Shown here: piece after piece, positions 1 through 10,834 of the stretch
Numbering within the stretch: position 1 is the stretch's first letter
Layout: each line of letters starts with the position of its first letter
DNA from: Ephemerocybe angulata
Lineage: Eukaryota > Basidiomycota > Agaricomycetes > Agaricales > Psathyrellaceae
Assembly (NCBI GenBank): GCA_013368325.1
Contig: JAACJK010000001.1
Coordinates: forward strand, 2,108,001-2,172,000
Direction: 5' to 3'
Length of the DNA stretch: 64,000 nt
Program-made: the position numbers and the translations under genes
The notes under the pieces: generated by a model
What the model saw: the letters and a program-made list of their open reading frames with translations, nothing else
Told to the model about the DNA's origin: nothing
Databases searched by the model: none

Positions 1-600
1 ACTCTCGCGGATGGCTGGAGATTCGAACCCAAAGGTGAGCACCGCGTATTCTGAATAGCAGTACGTGGAACTGAACCTCGACTCACAAGCTGCGTGCCAT
101 CGCTCGTCGCAGAAAGATCGGACCAGAGGATCTGTGTGGTATGTCAGCGTAGGTGAGTCCTGGCTCCTTATCTACACGCCGTGTGTCGACGGATCTCAGG
201 ACGCCCGAGAGACCAATCGCAGCACGACCGCTCGCATTCTTGACGTTCGATTAACAAGTAGCCGTTGAACTCAGGACCGCTGTGACGCGAACCGAGGTAC
301 GCTGCACATTCAAGTCGGCCACATTCAGTTGCAATTGGCTTACTTCCTTTCCAGCTCTTCGATTTCACCGCCGACAGGCATCCGCTTCGTCCTGAATGAC
401 TTGGACATCGAGGTACGCACGTATCGAATCTTTCCTGGCTCAATTTGGCTGACCCACCTGCGGTAGGTCCAAACACGCCGCCGCTCGACTCACCAACATT
501 GCTACACCAACAGAACCTCGCTTACCTGCCAACAATTGTTTTGCAGGACCGATGATGAAGATACACACTGCGATGCGACCACCGCGGCCCTGTGGACTGT
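1..600 (+). repeat. Dispersed repeat family A, truncated copy 1
   Basis: This stretch matches, in the same orientation, two non-adjacent parts of the 49.1-53.4 kb copy. Bases about 30-480 resemble 52.27-52.7 kb and then 50.25-50.4 kb. Landmarks are the GGTGAGCACCGC donor-like motif near 34, the GACGGATCTCAGGACGCC motif near 188, and the GGCTGACCCACCTGC motif near 449. It is clearly diverged (many substitutions and small indels) and no reading frame is conserved, so I treat it as non-coding debris. It runs directly into Tra1-like sequence near 600, the same order (family A, then Tra1) seen on the minus strand at 28.9-22.4 kb. Confidence 0.7.
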
Positions 601-2210
601 GTGAGTCGTGTGGCTCGTTTCGACATTCTACAAACTGACCGGCCTTCAGAACTCCCAAAGTTCTCAAATGTCGGCAACTCTATCATGCACTTTTTAGATC
701 GCTTCCGCGCTAGTCTAATCGCGCTAAACAAATTGGATGCCTCCAGCCTTGGCGGAAAGCTCGCCTTTCAACTTTTCGAAGGATGGATGTGTCTCGTGCA
801 TGACACTTTATGATCTTGACCCGCGCCTGAACGAATAGAACGACTGGTTCTGCCATACACAGATGGAGCTCGATCCTCACGTCTTCCAAGAGGTATGAAC
901 GCACAAAACTTCTTTCTTCTTCGCTTCTGCGCAGAAGCGAATTGTCCTCCTCAATGACTGCCATTTCTTATTCATTCGCGAGGTCACTACCATGACCTTG
1001 CTCATCATCGTTCTGAAGTTCCTCATCGAGAGGCTACCACACCTTGGCAAGGAGTACGATGACCAGTGCTACTATCCGGCTTTTCAAAATGGTGTTCAGT
1101 GCTGTTGCTGTATTCCCTGTTCTCAACGAACCTATCCTCGACTCCCAGCTCTCTGAACCCCTCATGGACTGCTCCCGCTTGCCGCAAAACCGTCGAAGCG
1201 GCGAAGCCAAGTCGCCACTTCCCTGTTCTTCGGGCCCTATTCCGAGCTATTGGTATGGGCGGTGGTCGACTCGAGATCCTTTACAGCGCTGTCCTACCCC
1301 TGGTTCCCGAGATGCTCGAGGGCCTCAACCGTCAACTTACCCCCGATGTGATCGCTGGGCGTTCCTTGACCGTCCCTTTGCGACACAACACATCTCTTTC
1401 CCCATCTCTCCCTCCTCATGCAGCTCCTAGCCCTTGCCCTGTCGTCGAACACCTGAGATAGGATAACAGGGTCTTCGAACGCTGGAACTTTGCACGACAA
1501 CCTTACGCCCGACTTCCTCGATCCGACATCGAGCCTCGTGCTGTGCGAATTCATGGAAGCCCCCTTCAGCCATCTCAGGAAGGACCCACTTTGACGTACA
1601 CCACTACTCCGAGCCGGCCAAGCTAAGCTATCTGTTTCTTTCGCTGGGAATCCCGAGCCAATCTCCCTGGGCCCCATTATCAATCTCGCAGTCAGGTCCT
1701 TGCCCAAAACAAGCCCCGGAGACCAGATCCACGCCCACAGTTACCTTGCGAACTGTGCGTCGCAGCGAATCCCAAACGATCGTTGAAGATTCGATTCCTC
1801 ATGCCCCTGCAAGAGACTAGCCTAGGCAGATCGAGCAGGCCAACACCGTTGCGATGAAGAACTCCACCATTGTACCGGGCGACATCCTCGTCATACTCCA
1901 CCACCTTGCCAACCGCCTCACCTTCCTGTGCCTTGATGACTGCTGGACGCGGAAGAACCCAGGGTGCAATGGAATTCGACTTGTGGCATCCACCCCGGAT
2001 GTGGGACATTGATGGATTGCTGATCGGGAACTCAACCTCATTCCCACTCTCGTCCAACGTCCTCTCGCAAAGATCTCCTTCACGACCTACCACACAATTT
2101 CGACAACATCGTGGAGCTCCTCATAGATATTCTGAAAATCAGCAACTCCCCTTGCGGACCGCTCCGCGGACGAACAAGGTTCCATCGAGGTAGGTCCGTA
2201 TCGAATGCCT
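600..2210 (+). pseudogene. TRA1: Tra1/TRRAP-like pseudogene fragment (HEAT-repeat region)
   Basis: Tra1 is the giant pseudokinase scaffold of the SAGA and NuA4 histone acetyltransferase complexes. Translated pieces in shifting plus-strand frames follow the order expected for the HEAT region of basidiomycete Tra1 as I remember it: LLIIVLKFLIERLPHLG near 990-1040, VFSAVAVFPVLNEPILDSQ near 1090-1150, LFRAIGMGGGRLEILY near 1230-1290, VLPLVPEMLEGLNRQL near 1295-1340, NLTPDFLDP near 1500-1530, HHLANRLTFLCLDD near 1900-1940, then DLPHNFDNIVELLIDILKIS near 2090-2145. Frameshifts and in-frame stops break it repeatedly and only a small part of the roughly 3,500-residue protein is present, so it cannot encode a functional product. 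A related fragment lies inverted at 22.4-24.6 kb. The assignment rests on motif order, not on a search. Confidence 0.7.
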
Positions 2211-4526
2211 CTTGATCATGACTCAGTTTGGCTGACCCACCTGGTAAAGGTCGAACACGCCGTCGCCCGCATGCCCTTATATAAGCTTCCAGCCCCAGAA
2301 CCTAGCCTGCCCTTCAATAATCGACCTACAAGGATCGAAGATGACCATCCAGGCACTGCGATGCGACGAAGTCCCCGTGAACTGCCGAAACTGCATCACC
2401 ATGCTCATATCCTCTGAATATCGCACCAGCTTTCACCTGAACTTTATCTCAATGACTCGCACATCTCTCGAATGTAAGTGTTACGGATATACTACATGAA
2501 AGCAAGGCTGAATGACTGTGTTCTAGGGATTGTTATCGCCATTGCTTCGCTCCGCTCCGATGGGCATGTCCCCATCTTGAAAGGTTCGGATATTAAAGAC
2601 GCTGGTAATGGGGTTTCACATATACTTTGAGACGTTGTTTGACCCCTCCCTGTCAGTATTTCGAGAAGTAAAGGGCTCCAACCACCGGTTTTCTCCTCGC
2701 GGTTCCGTCGACGAAGCCCTGAGAACCGGTCTTTTGCACCTCGTCAGTCACTTCAGCACTCCCAATCATTCGCTCACCTAACCTCGATGCGAAAGATCTT
2801 TGGTCAACTGGTCGTGGTCAGGGACGCTAACAGACTCAGCGAATATCAAGAGGAAGTTCTGTTATCCGACTTGGGAAATGTGTAGGTTGCAAAAAACGAT
2901 TTCAACTTGTGTTTAAGCTGTGCTTTTCTCTACCTTCAGCTGGAATGAGATACCGAACGCCGACTCTCCAGATCTTGACCAGCTGATCACGGCTTCGATT
3001 AGGAAGTCGCCCAGGAAACTGGCCTCCTCTCGGACGGTCAAGGGCGCGGCGAAATGATCGCGGGTTCATGACGCCCAAATCAAGCGCTTCCACGAGCTTG
3101 TCGAGTTCATTGACCTTGACGCTGCCGCGGATTCGCGTCTCGAGGAGGTATGCCCTAAGCTTACGTTCTGCAAGCGAATGCTGACCTTCCTCCAGCTTAA
3201 AGAAACACCTGCGAGAGCGTTCTGTGTTGGTGAAAAGAATAGAGAAGGCGAAGGCGCATTGGGACTCGACGAAGGGAGTGGAGGCGAAGGCGCATTGGGA
3301 CTCGACGAAGGGAGTGGCTGTTGCTCAAGTGCGTTTATCTTCCTTTTTACCTTAAGCTGGCTTACTGATGCCCATTTAGATGAAAGCGATTCGGGAATTG
3401 ATTTTCACCCTTTCAAAGCAGTTCAACAGCCGTGTCGCTGATGGGGTACGCGTCGCATCCGAAACTGCTGGGGAACCTGATATAACGGAACGCGTTTCAT
3501 TTGAGGCAGGTCATGTACTCTAGCAGGATCGCGTACCATCGACTGATAACAGGCCAGCTACTTATCACTAGGCTTGCTGAGCTCGACGATGGCTTCACGA
3601 AGGCGAAAACTCAAGAAGTTGACAAGAAGAAGGCCATTGCAGAGGTATTGGAAGGGAGCCAAGTCCTCTGTTTTGAGTGTTCACTTTTAGTTAAAGGACA
3701 TGATGCTGAAGGCGTTTGGGACCGAAGAGAAACACTTTTTGGTTCCCAAAGACAGGGACCACGCAGACTGGGCACACCACGACGCTTTGGCTACATAGGC
3801 TGTATCCTACTATAGCTAGTTCTATATCTACATATGGCTTTATCGTTCTTGTGGAAAGATCGTCCTCTGCGCTCAAATATACCTTTCGTATCCCTTGACG
3901 TAGCACAACTTCGTTCTCTGCCAAAGAACGAGCGCAAGAAATGGCGGGGTGTCCATGGCACGTCAGGACAGCAAATGGCCTGAAAATAGGCGTGGGTCGG
4001 CTTTCTGTACATGTCGGACCAGCACCTGAATCGTCGTATCTGCCGAATATGTCTACATATTCCCAGGATTTCGACTCCGACGAAAGGGTTACTAGATAAG
4101 TACTCAGGAGTCAGCGGGCGCCTATTACTCTACTCGATGATGAGTACGGGATGGCGAGGAATGTGTGCGGTGCGACTGGAGGCACAGAAGTTCTGTGAGA
4201 TTCTCGTCGCGGTTCCGTCGTAGCTCTGGACTGAGAGTTATTTCCATCCGTCATAAGTACTGGGGGCTCAGCGCTCATTCTCCCCATGGGGTGCCTTGGC
4301 CTTCTTCGGCCCTCCCGCAACCATTTCGAGCACTGTTGGACTATACTATACTTCACCCCAAGGGGATTCAGATGTTGCCGGAGTATATCCTCCTTATGGC
4401 TGACCTCATATTTGAATACAGGAGAACAGCCAGAGTAGGTTCTGAGACTCGTATTGACCTGAAGGTCTCACCCATTCCCTACCAGCACTACTGCAGTATC
4501 CGTTGCCGCCCGGACGCAGGATCAGG
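2210..4526. other. Gene-poor repeat debris
   Basis: No convincing gene. Bases 2,220-2,290 carry a second GGCTGACCCACCTGG family A motif followed by CGAACACGCCG. Bases about 3,985-4,110 are a short plus-sense family A remnant, similar to 51.58-51.7 kb. Bases 3,240-3,320 hold a direct duplication of about 51 bp built on GGCGAAGGCGCATTGGGACT. Bases 4,140-4,430 are shared, in diverged form, with 20,620-20,870. The open frames in this stretch are short and lack recognisable motifs. Confidence 0.45.
4140..4430. repeat. Diverged dispersed repeat shared with 20.6-20.9 kb
   Basis: The motifs GGGATGGCGAG, ATTCTCGTCGCGGTTC and GACTGAGAGTTATT occur in the same order here and at about 20,675-20,815. The spacing differs by indels. 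No coding capacity is evident in either copy. It may be an old non-autonomous element or a remnant of a larger segmental duplication; terminal repeats were not seen. Confidence 0.5.
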
Positions 4527-5352
4527 TTATTTTCCTCCTTCATTCTGTCGCTGCCACTCCAGCTCTCGCTCTAACCTCTCGACATTCTCCCGCTGCATCC
4601 GTCGCTCTTCTTCGATGCGCGCGCGCTCCCTGGCCATCCTTTCTTCGTACTCCCATTGCCGTCTCTCTCTTTCTCTACGCGCCTCCTCTTGTATCCGTGC
4701 CTCTCGGCTTCAGCTTCAGCTTCCCTGCGCCTAGCTGCTTCTCGTTCTCTCTCCCTCATCTCTGCAAGCTCACGCTCGTACCTCGCCTGCGCCTCTCTGC
4801 GTCTCCTCTCGTTTTCTTCCATCTGTCTGCGCTCCTCGGCAATCTTCGCCTCAAGCTCGCGTTGTTGCCTCTCAATGGCGGCCTTACGTTCCTGCTCTTC
4901 CACCCGCATGCGGTGCTCCCACTCTCGTTGTTCCCTTGCTCTCTCCTCTTCTGCCCGTTTTCTTTCGGCCTCGATACGGTGAAGCTCCTCCTGTCTACGC
5001 CTGGCTTCTGCTTCTCGCTGTTTTCGGGCCTCTTCCTCCCGGGTTCTCTCGGCCTCTGTGGATCCAACCGTCAGCACTGTAGGTAGCTGGCGGGCGTGGA
5101 GCACACCGTACCTTCCAACTCTCGTTTCAGCCTCTCGGTTTCGATTCTCTGCGCTTCCTTTGCCGCTTGCAGCTGTCGCTCAAGCTCGTCCACCGCGGCC
5201 GTCTGGGAGATGTACACCCCAATTTCTGTCGAATTGAACAATTCGATCGGAATATGCCTAAGGGCGAATTTTGCCACGATGCGCTGTGATTTCCAATGGG
5301 AAGAAAGGCAGACCTGCCCTGTCATCTGTCCCAACAGGGGGGGCGCATTCAA
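4527..5352 (-). pseudogene. Coiled-coil tail of a G-domain-type protein, frameshifted
   Basis: Read on the minus strand, exon one (5352-5112) includes the segment IELFNSTEIGVYISQTAA followed by DELERQLQAAKEAQRIETER. A 56 nt intron (donor GTACGG at 5111-5106, acceptor CAG before 5055) keeps phase into a long highly charged coiled coil (E/R/A/Q heptads, about 5055-4530). This layout, a short linker with QTAA and then a heptad coil, resembles the C-terminal half of agaricomycete P-loop G-domain proteins as I remember them. No GxxxxGKS P-loop was found upstream to about 5.9 kb, so the G domain appears to be missing. Near 4,690-4,720 the coiled-coil frame shifts by one base. The shifted frame continues as coil (ending in EWQRQNEGGK) to a TAA at 4529-4527, while the unshifted frame degenerates. 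I infer a truncated, frameshifted relic; a sequencing indel is the alternative for the shift only. Confidence 0.55.
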
Positions 5353-5913
5353 GGAATAATCACCTCCTCACTGTACCACAGCCTTCGTCTCCGGTGCCGG
5401 CGTATGTGGCACTTTAAGGGCTGCTGCCTTCAATGACATCATCCCATACCAACTGAACAGACCTCGCGGAAGGTGTCCGATGTGCGATTCACTGCTGGGG
5501 AAGTCCGTGTGCTGTGTCAATGTCGACTATAGCTGTGTCCGCAAGGAGTGTCGCCCTCACGAACGCACAGCGTCGCACGCGCGGCCTGACGTCCAACCTT
5601 CCAAAACGCTCTTTAACCCTACCAATACCGTTACATCGCCAAGACGAAAAGGCCTTGGCTCACATTCTCCTTCTGGTCGTCGCTCTGGTTGAAACGATAA
5701 ACTGGAGGTCTCGACATTGACGCCGACTCTCGAACCGGCCGTCAGGGGTATGGGAACCGCTGTATATTCATTTGTGGTCGTTTCGAATGCGTTGAGCCGT
5801 GACGTTCTAGACCGCAGATTGAAGGGTAGAAATTACAGAATTAAACGTAGCATAATGGTGGTATGGCTTGTTTACAAGTGCAGGAAAGGTAGAAAGAGTG
5901 CAATGCGTGGCAG
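5353..5913. other. Intergenic, no gene recognised
   Basis: Short open frames only. No P-loop or other G-domain motif is seen here, although this is where the N-terminal half of the neighbouring coiled-coil relic would be expected. Confidence 0.4.
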
Positions 5914-7201
5914 TTAAGATGAGGTGACTGGACTCACAGCACCAGGGCCTTTAGAGGCGCAGATGCTGGTGAGCCGTGCATACTGGGGTGTATCTGGCCT
6001 GCGCAATTCCTGTAAAGCGTTTCCGACTAGAAACTCACAAAAGCGTGCTGAAGCACCATTGTTGAGAAGGAGGGGCTTTGAAAAATCAAGCATAGCCTAG
6101 TGTTCAGAATCAGCGCATAAGCCTCTATTAAGTTAAGACAACACACCAAGAGATGCTCATTCATAACACGACAAGTATCAATATCGGCACTGGCTTCCTG
6201 GTGATCTCCTAGAACAACGGGCACCCATTGCTGCGCGGCGAGAACATTACCAAGCTCTTGGTTATTCTTCGCCCAGCTTTCCAGACTACAGACCATCTTT
6301 ATGTTTCCTTTCGTAGCATCAACTGCTTCACGGATGTATGCGAGGAGGGTAGCCCACCAAGGATGAGTCCCGAGTGGGTCGACGGTGTTCGCTGGGATGA
6401 TTCTGTGGTCCCGATCATAGGCGTGTAAATCGTATTCCAAAATCTCCAGGATGCCGTCCTGTCTCAGAGCTCGGCAGCTGTGCTCAACGAGACGAGGGTA
6501 GTCTCGAACCTGAGAAGAGTCAATTCAACAGGATGGGGGCAACGCCAAGGCTACTCACTCGCAACATTGTGAGGCGAATAGATACAGCGTCGAAGCTGTT
6601 GTAGAGGTGCTCTAGCCCCTCATTAAAATCATCGTCTTCGACCCTTTGAATTTAAGGTGAGTGGGGGTAATGAACACGGCAACATGAGAAAACGCACCTG
6701 AGATTAACAGGGCAGCTTCTGAGACTAAAGATGAGGTGAATTAGTCCGAATGGCTCATATTTGAGCACCGTGGACTGCACCTACTCGCTGTTTGAGGTAA
6801 CATCAAGTGCGAGAGCCTGGCACCCCGGGAAATCCTGCGCGACGGCCTTGATCCTGTTTGTGTGTCAAACACCACACACCACTCCCACATCGGATTCCCA
6901 ATGCTTACCACTCTGTGGTCCCACATCCAATGTGGAGGACGTTCCTCAATTGGTTCGGAGGACCTTCCGTTAGAGTACTGCGTAGCCGAGCTGAGTAGGT
7001 CCGCAGCTCTGAGCCTTCTTCAGTCTCGAGATACCACTGGTCAATAAAGGTACGAAACGTACGAAGGGGCTCGGCCGCGAGCGAGTCGCCTACGTTCCTG
7101 GTTTCCCCGAGCGACTCGTCATAGATGGCCACCTCCTGGGTCACAGGTTTGAGAGCAAAATGGTCACGAGTCTTGTTGGATGGGATAAGAGGGACGCTCA
7201 T
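5914..7201 (-). CDS. Class I SAM-dependent methyltransferase
   Basis: Six minus-strand exons join with consistent phase: 7201-6909, 6853-6785, 6724-6698, 6643-6559, 6509-6147 and 6075-5914 (TAA), giving 332 residues. The first junction completes the motif I glycine loop, VLHIGCGTTEW, followed by an acidic LALDV strand end, the usual SAM-binding Rossmann signature. Further on, FDAVSIRLTMLRVRDYPRLV and then SCRALRQDGILEI match the motif IV/post-IV region of fungal LaeA/UMTA-like small-molecule or unknown-substrate methyltransferases. The C-terminal segment ends in TPQYARLTSICASK. Introns are 44-73 nt. The start is uncertain: the frame stays open upstream of 7201 to about 7310 with proline-rich sequence, and a tiny candidate first exon begins at ATG 7470 (donor GTGAGT at 7430-7425). 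The substrate cannot be read from sequence. Confidence 0.75.
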
Positions 7202-7470
7202 GGGAGGGGCCTGGCTCCTTGCGAGTGGGGTTGGGTGGAACGTCGTATCCCGGTTGGGAGGGGTCAGATATGTGTGAGGTCGAGGACGATTCCAAGCTCG
7301 TACGCCAGGCTACCTTTTAAGTCAAATGACCCTGACCTTTCTGGAAGAAGACCCTGAGTTCGTGGCGGCTTATCGCCATGCGTTTTCCACTACCGCCAAG
7401 ACGTGTGACGGCTGACCCGACTATACTCACCATCTATATGCGCCTTAGAATTGGCTGCCTGAGGAGTCAT

Positions 7471-8451
7471 CTTTTGGCGGCACGAGGCTGGAATGCCTTG
7501 GCCGACGTGAGCCCTTCGAAGCTTGGAAGTGGAGGATAAAAGGGATTGAAAAGGGATTATTCAGATATATATTCTATTATAATCCAGCAACCGCTGTGTC
7601 ACAGCCTCTTGATGGACAGCGGCGGCCTTGCACCGGCCTGTCACGCTGAAGCGAGCACGGGGAGGTCGCCCACTGGGGCCCCAGACGCCGTACCGGATAT
7701 TGCCATATGACAGATGAGGACTCGTCTCCTCGGAATAATAATCACACTCAGCTTGGTTCTCTATCTTAAAAGTATGTGCAACCTAATGGCACCCCATACC
7801 CTGGGGAACGAGTAACGGCTGGAATCGAGCCTAACGATAAGCACGGCTTGTATCCTTCCGCGCGTGATGTCCGCTTGGATCGGACTTTGTGCTGCTCCTT
7901 TATGCGTAGGTGAGTTTCAGATCGGGCACCCCGCCTGTCCACCAACCGAGATGCAGCGCGGCGCCTTTGAGTTGTGCACAGGCGCACACTCCATCCTCAC
8001 TAACCTCTGAGCACGACGCGATATCTACGACCATTTTCTGCTTATCCACAGGTCGTACACTCGCACGATTCCCCGCTCTGGGCCGGAGCGTACTGCTCGA
8101 CGATGTAACGAGCTATGTTGAACGTGTGCTTGGGTACCGGGGGGCGGGACAATATCTATAGGATGTTTGCTCGTGTTGGAGAAATAAGGGCATGTCTTCT
8201 GTGATATACGGCTTCATTTATGAAATTGAATCTGGCAGGAGATCTGACCCTGAGCACCGAGCAAAATTCCATCTTCACTACCTCCTGACTGAATCGGAGT
8301 CCATGGGTGGGACAGGCGAACCCCGTCGTCACAAATATCTCAAACAGGTTGGGACCGCCATCGGAAGCATCTATCACTTTGAACAGGGAAACATGGGTGA
8401 TATATGGTGAATATATAGGGCCTTTGGGTAGGACAAAGAGTGGACAAAGAG
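7471..8451. other. Intergenic between methyltransferase and RING gene
   Basis: Bases 7,545-7,590 are AT-rich (ATATATATTCTATTATAATC) and lie about 80-120 bp upstream of the candidate methyltransferase first exon, a plausible core promoter for it. The rest contains only short open frames without motifs. Confidence 0.35.
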
Positions 8452-9386
8452 TTAATCAATAGCTAAACCATCTATCTTCGAATATCTCAAGCCTGACATC
8501 AAGCAGACATCCTGCGTCAAAAACAGCCCTTGGAACGGACGAGTTGGTTCGGTTTCGACCGAGAACGTTGGGGCATACCGACCGTCGTAATGGCGCAGCA
8601 GATCATTTAAAGTGTCTTGCAGGATAGAGTTCACCCTGGGGACCTTGCGTGTCTTGGACCTGCAAAGCGGGCACGCATAGACGAAGACTGTCGTCGGCAA
8701 TCGGCCGTGGTCTTCAACACACTCGATCAGGCGGATTAGCTCTTCGTCGTCCTGTGGGATAGACTGGCACTCGATCCTGCGATGTCCAACGTGTCGGCGA
8801 AACCCACGCAAACGCTTGAGGAGGGACGCTTCAAAAGTCCTCCGCAAACAGGATGAACAGAAGGTATGGCCACAGCCAAGGCTAATTGACGATGAGGTTA
8901 GATTTGTCCAGCTTGAAAGAAAGCGCACCTCAAGCTCAAGTTGACCACTTACATGTATGGCTTCGACATGAAGAATGTGCAAATCTTACAAGACCCGGAA
9001 TCTTCTAAGGACTTCATCGTCATTCGAATGACTTCCGCATCCGAAGGCCTTGTTGCTTCCACGGGTTCGGGGGTCTTGACAGGTGTTACCCTTTGTTGGT
9101 CCTCCTCCTCATCAATGACTTCCGTTTCGCAGCGCCACGGTACAGCAGCAACAGATTGATACCCTTCAAGACCTTCGCCGTTTGTGGATGGCAAACGATC
9201 GTTCGTGGGGACCTTGGGGGTCGATAGGTGAAGCTGACGATGACTGCCAGGAGTAGGCCCCTCCTGATATAAAGCTCGTGTTTTTGAGGTATGTTTAGCG
9301 AGTAGGCGTTCAGAGCGTCGAGGGGAAGGCGAGTTAGGAAGGTAGGGGGTGACTCCTCGGTCAGAAGAAGGAATGGCCTTAGGCAT
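8452..9386 (-). CDS. RING-finger (C3HC4-type) protein, probable E3 ubiquitin ligase
   Basis: Two exons, 9386-8953 and 8881-8452, are separated by a 71 nt intron (donor GTAAGT at 8952-8947, acceptor TTAG at 8885-8882). They encode 287 residues. The splice reconstitutes the zinc-binding core: CKIC at the end of exon one, then ILGCGHTFCSSCL across the junction, then YACPLC about 60 residues later. This gives C-x2-C, C-x-H-x2-C-x2-C and C-x2-C in the cross-brace order of a RING domain. The insertion before the last CPLC pair is longer than usual. The N-terminal half (about 140 residues) is Ser/Pro/basic-rich and probably disordered, with acidic EEEDQQ near residue 95. A role in ubiquitin transfer is inferred from the family; partners are unknown. 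Unspliced, the core would be broken by a TAA, which supports the intron. Confidence 0.82.
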
Positions 9387-10323
9387 GACAGTTTGTTCGA
9401 TTTAACGAGGGGTAAGAGGAGCATCCTTTTAACGCGACTTCTACCTATATTCCTAGTGGGTTAAACAACGCGAGGTGATCTCAAAAAGCTTTCGAAGGGA
9501 GCAAAGGGAGTATGCGACAAAGAGCGAAGCGGCAAATTCGAAGGAGGGCGACATTCATATTTGATCCGATCATGAATTGACCGCTTGCTGGGTGGGCCAA
9601 GTGGTGGCAAAACCAGTCATAGTCATACATATCCCAAGGCGCGGGTGAACACATAAGATTTAATAAGTATTTGTCGAACGACAGTATTCAATTCACGAGA
9701 GTCTACACGGTGTATGTCTTATAATTATAAGCATCGGCGATGTCACGGTCCCTCGTGGCAGAATCGCGTCGCATCATATGCATGTAGCTATAGGTGGCAT
9801 TGTGATAGGTTCGATTGTCTTACGGACCTGGTACCTGTCGGAGCTAGAGGTCCCAGAATAGGCCCGGTGATCAAGAGGATCCTTTTTTGAGGCCATACTT
9901 GTGTAATGGCCATGCAGGCATGGCAGGTTACGAGTCCGTTTCCGCTCGCCACTTTGAGCCCATTGCATGCCTTTCAAGTCTTAGTAGTACTACACAAGTT
10001 GTACACGAGGATCAATAAGTATATTATTACAACACATACCCAGTATCCTTGAACAACACACATCGTGTATCAGCATCTGTGTCCACTATCCTCCGGGTAT
10101 GAGTAGGTCATTTTAATGAGCTCAAGGGGAACTCCGATCCAGGCGGACATCACTCGCGGAAACCAAACATGTACAAGCCGTGTTTATCGTAGGCGTCTCC
10201 AAAACGCCGGGCTAAAGAACGACTCCGTAAACGGACTCGTAACAGTGCACGTTGGATTGTGTTGCATTCGAAGCTACGCGAACCGGTTCCGACCTGCTCT
10301 CAGGCTATCGACCCTGCTCTCGT
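9387..10323. other. Intergenic, no gene recognised
   Basis: Promoter side of the minus-strand RING gene and 3' side of the next minus-strand gene. Only short frames without motifs were seen. Confidence 0.35.
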
Positions 10324-10834
10324 TCATTGCTCGTTGATCTCGAAGAATCGCTTCAGCTGAGTGTTGTGTAAGGATGAAAGCTTCTCTTTTCGACGCCTAG
10401 ATTGAGCGAAAGGATATGCCCTCTTAGCTCGTCGAGCACCTAGTGAGTCAAGCCTATAGTCAGGGCAATATCTCGCGATGTCATTCCACCTGGAGTTGTC
10501 CCCTGCTGTCAGTTGTACCTTACTAGCTTATGAATATAAGTATAACTTACACGCGCGTCCCTTTCTCAGTTAGGTACAGGATATCGTTTTGGTCAGACCA
10601 TATATCCCCATCCAAGGAGTCAGCCAGTAGCTCCTGCTTAATCTGAGCGGTTGGAGTAAGAAGGGGCTTCAGTATGCCATCACGAAGGACGCCGACGATG
10701 GCCCTCGGACGAGGGCTGAACTCACGAGAACTTGAAGAGCTCGATGGACATACTGTTCCTCCCGATGCGGCGAATATGAGTGACCGCTCTGTCTGGCTTC
10801 GTCGTGAACTAGTGATATAAAATGAGAATTTCAT
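10324..10834 (-). CDS. Small basic protein of unknown function, two exons
   Basis: Exon one (10834-10551, ATG start) and exon two (10453-10324, TGA) are joined across a 97 nt intron with a perfect GTAAGT donor (10550-10545) and CTATAG acceptor. The phases match (2 nt left, 1 nt supplied), giving 137 residues. The N-terminus is Ser-rich (SSRRSQTERS, SSSSSSREFS). The C-terminus is strongly basic (ARRAKRAYPFAQSRRRKEK), suggesting nucleic-acid or nuclear association, but no family is recognised. An in-frame upstream ATG at 10969 would extend it. The only support is the clean splice pair with matching phase; expression data would decide. Confidence 0.4.
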
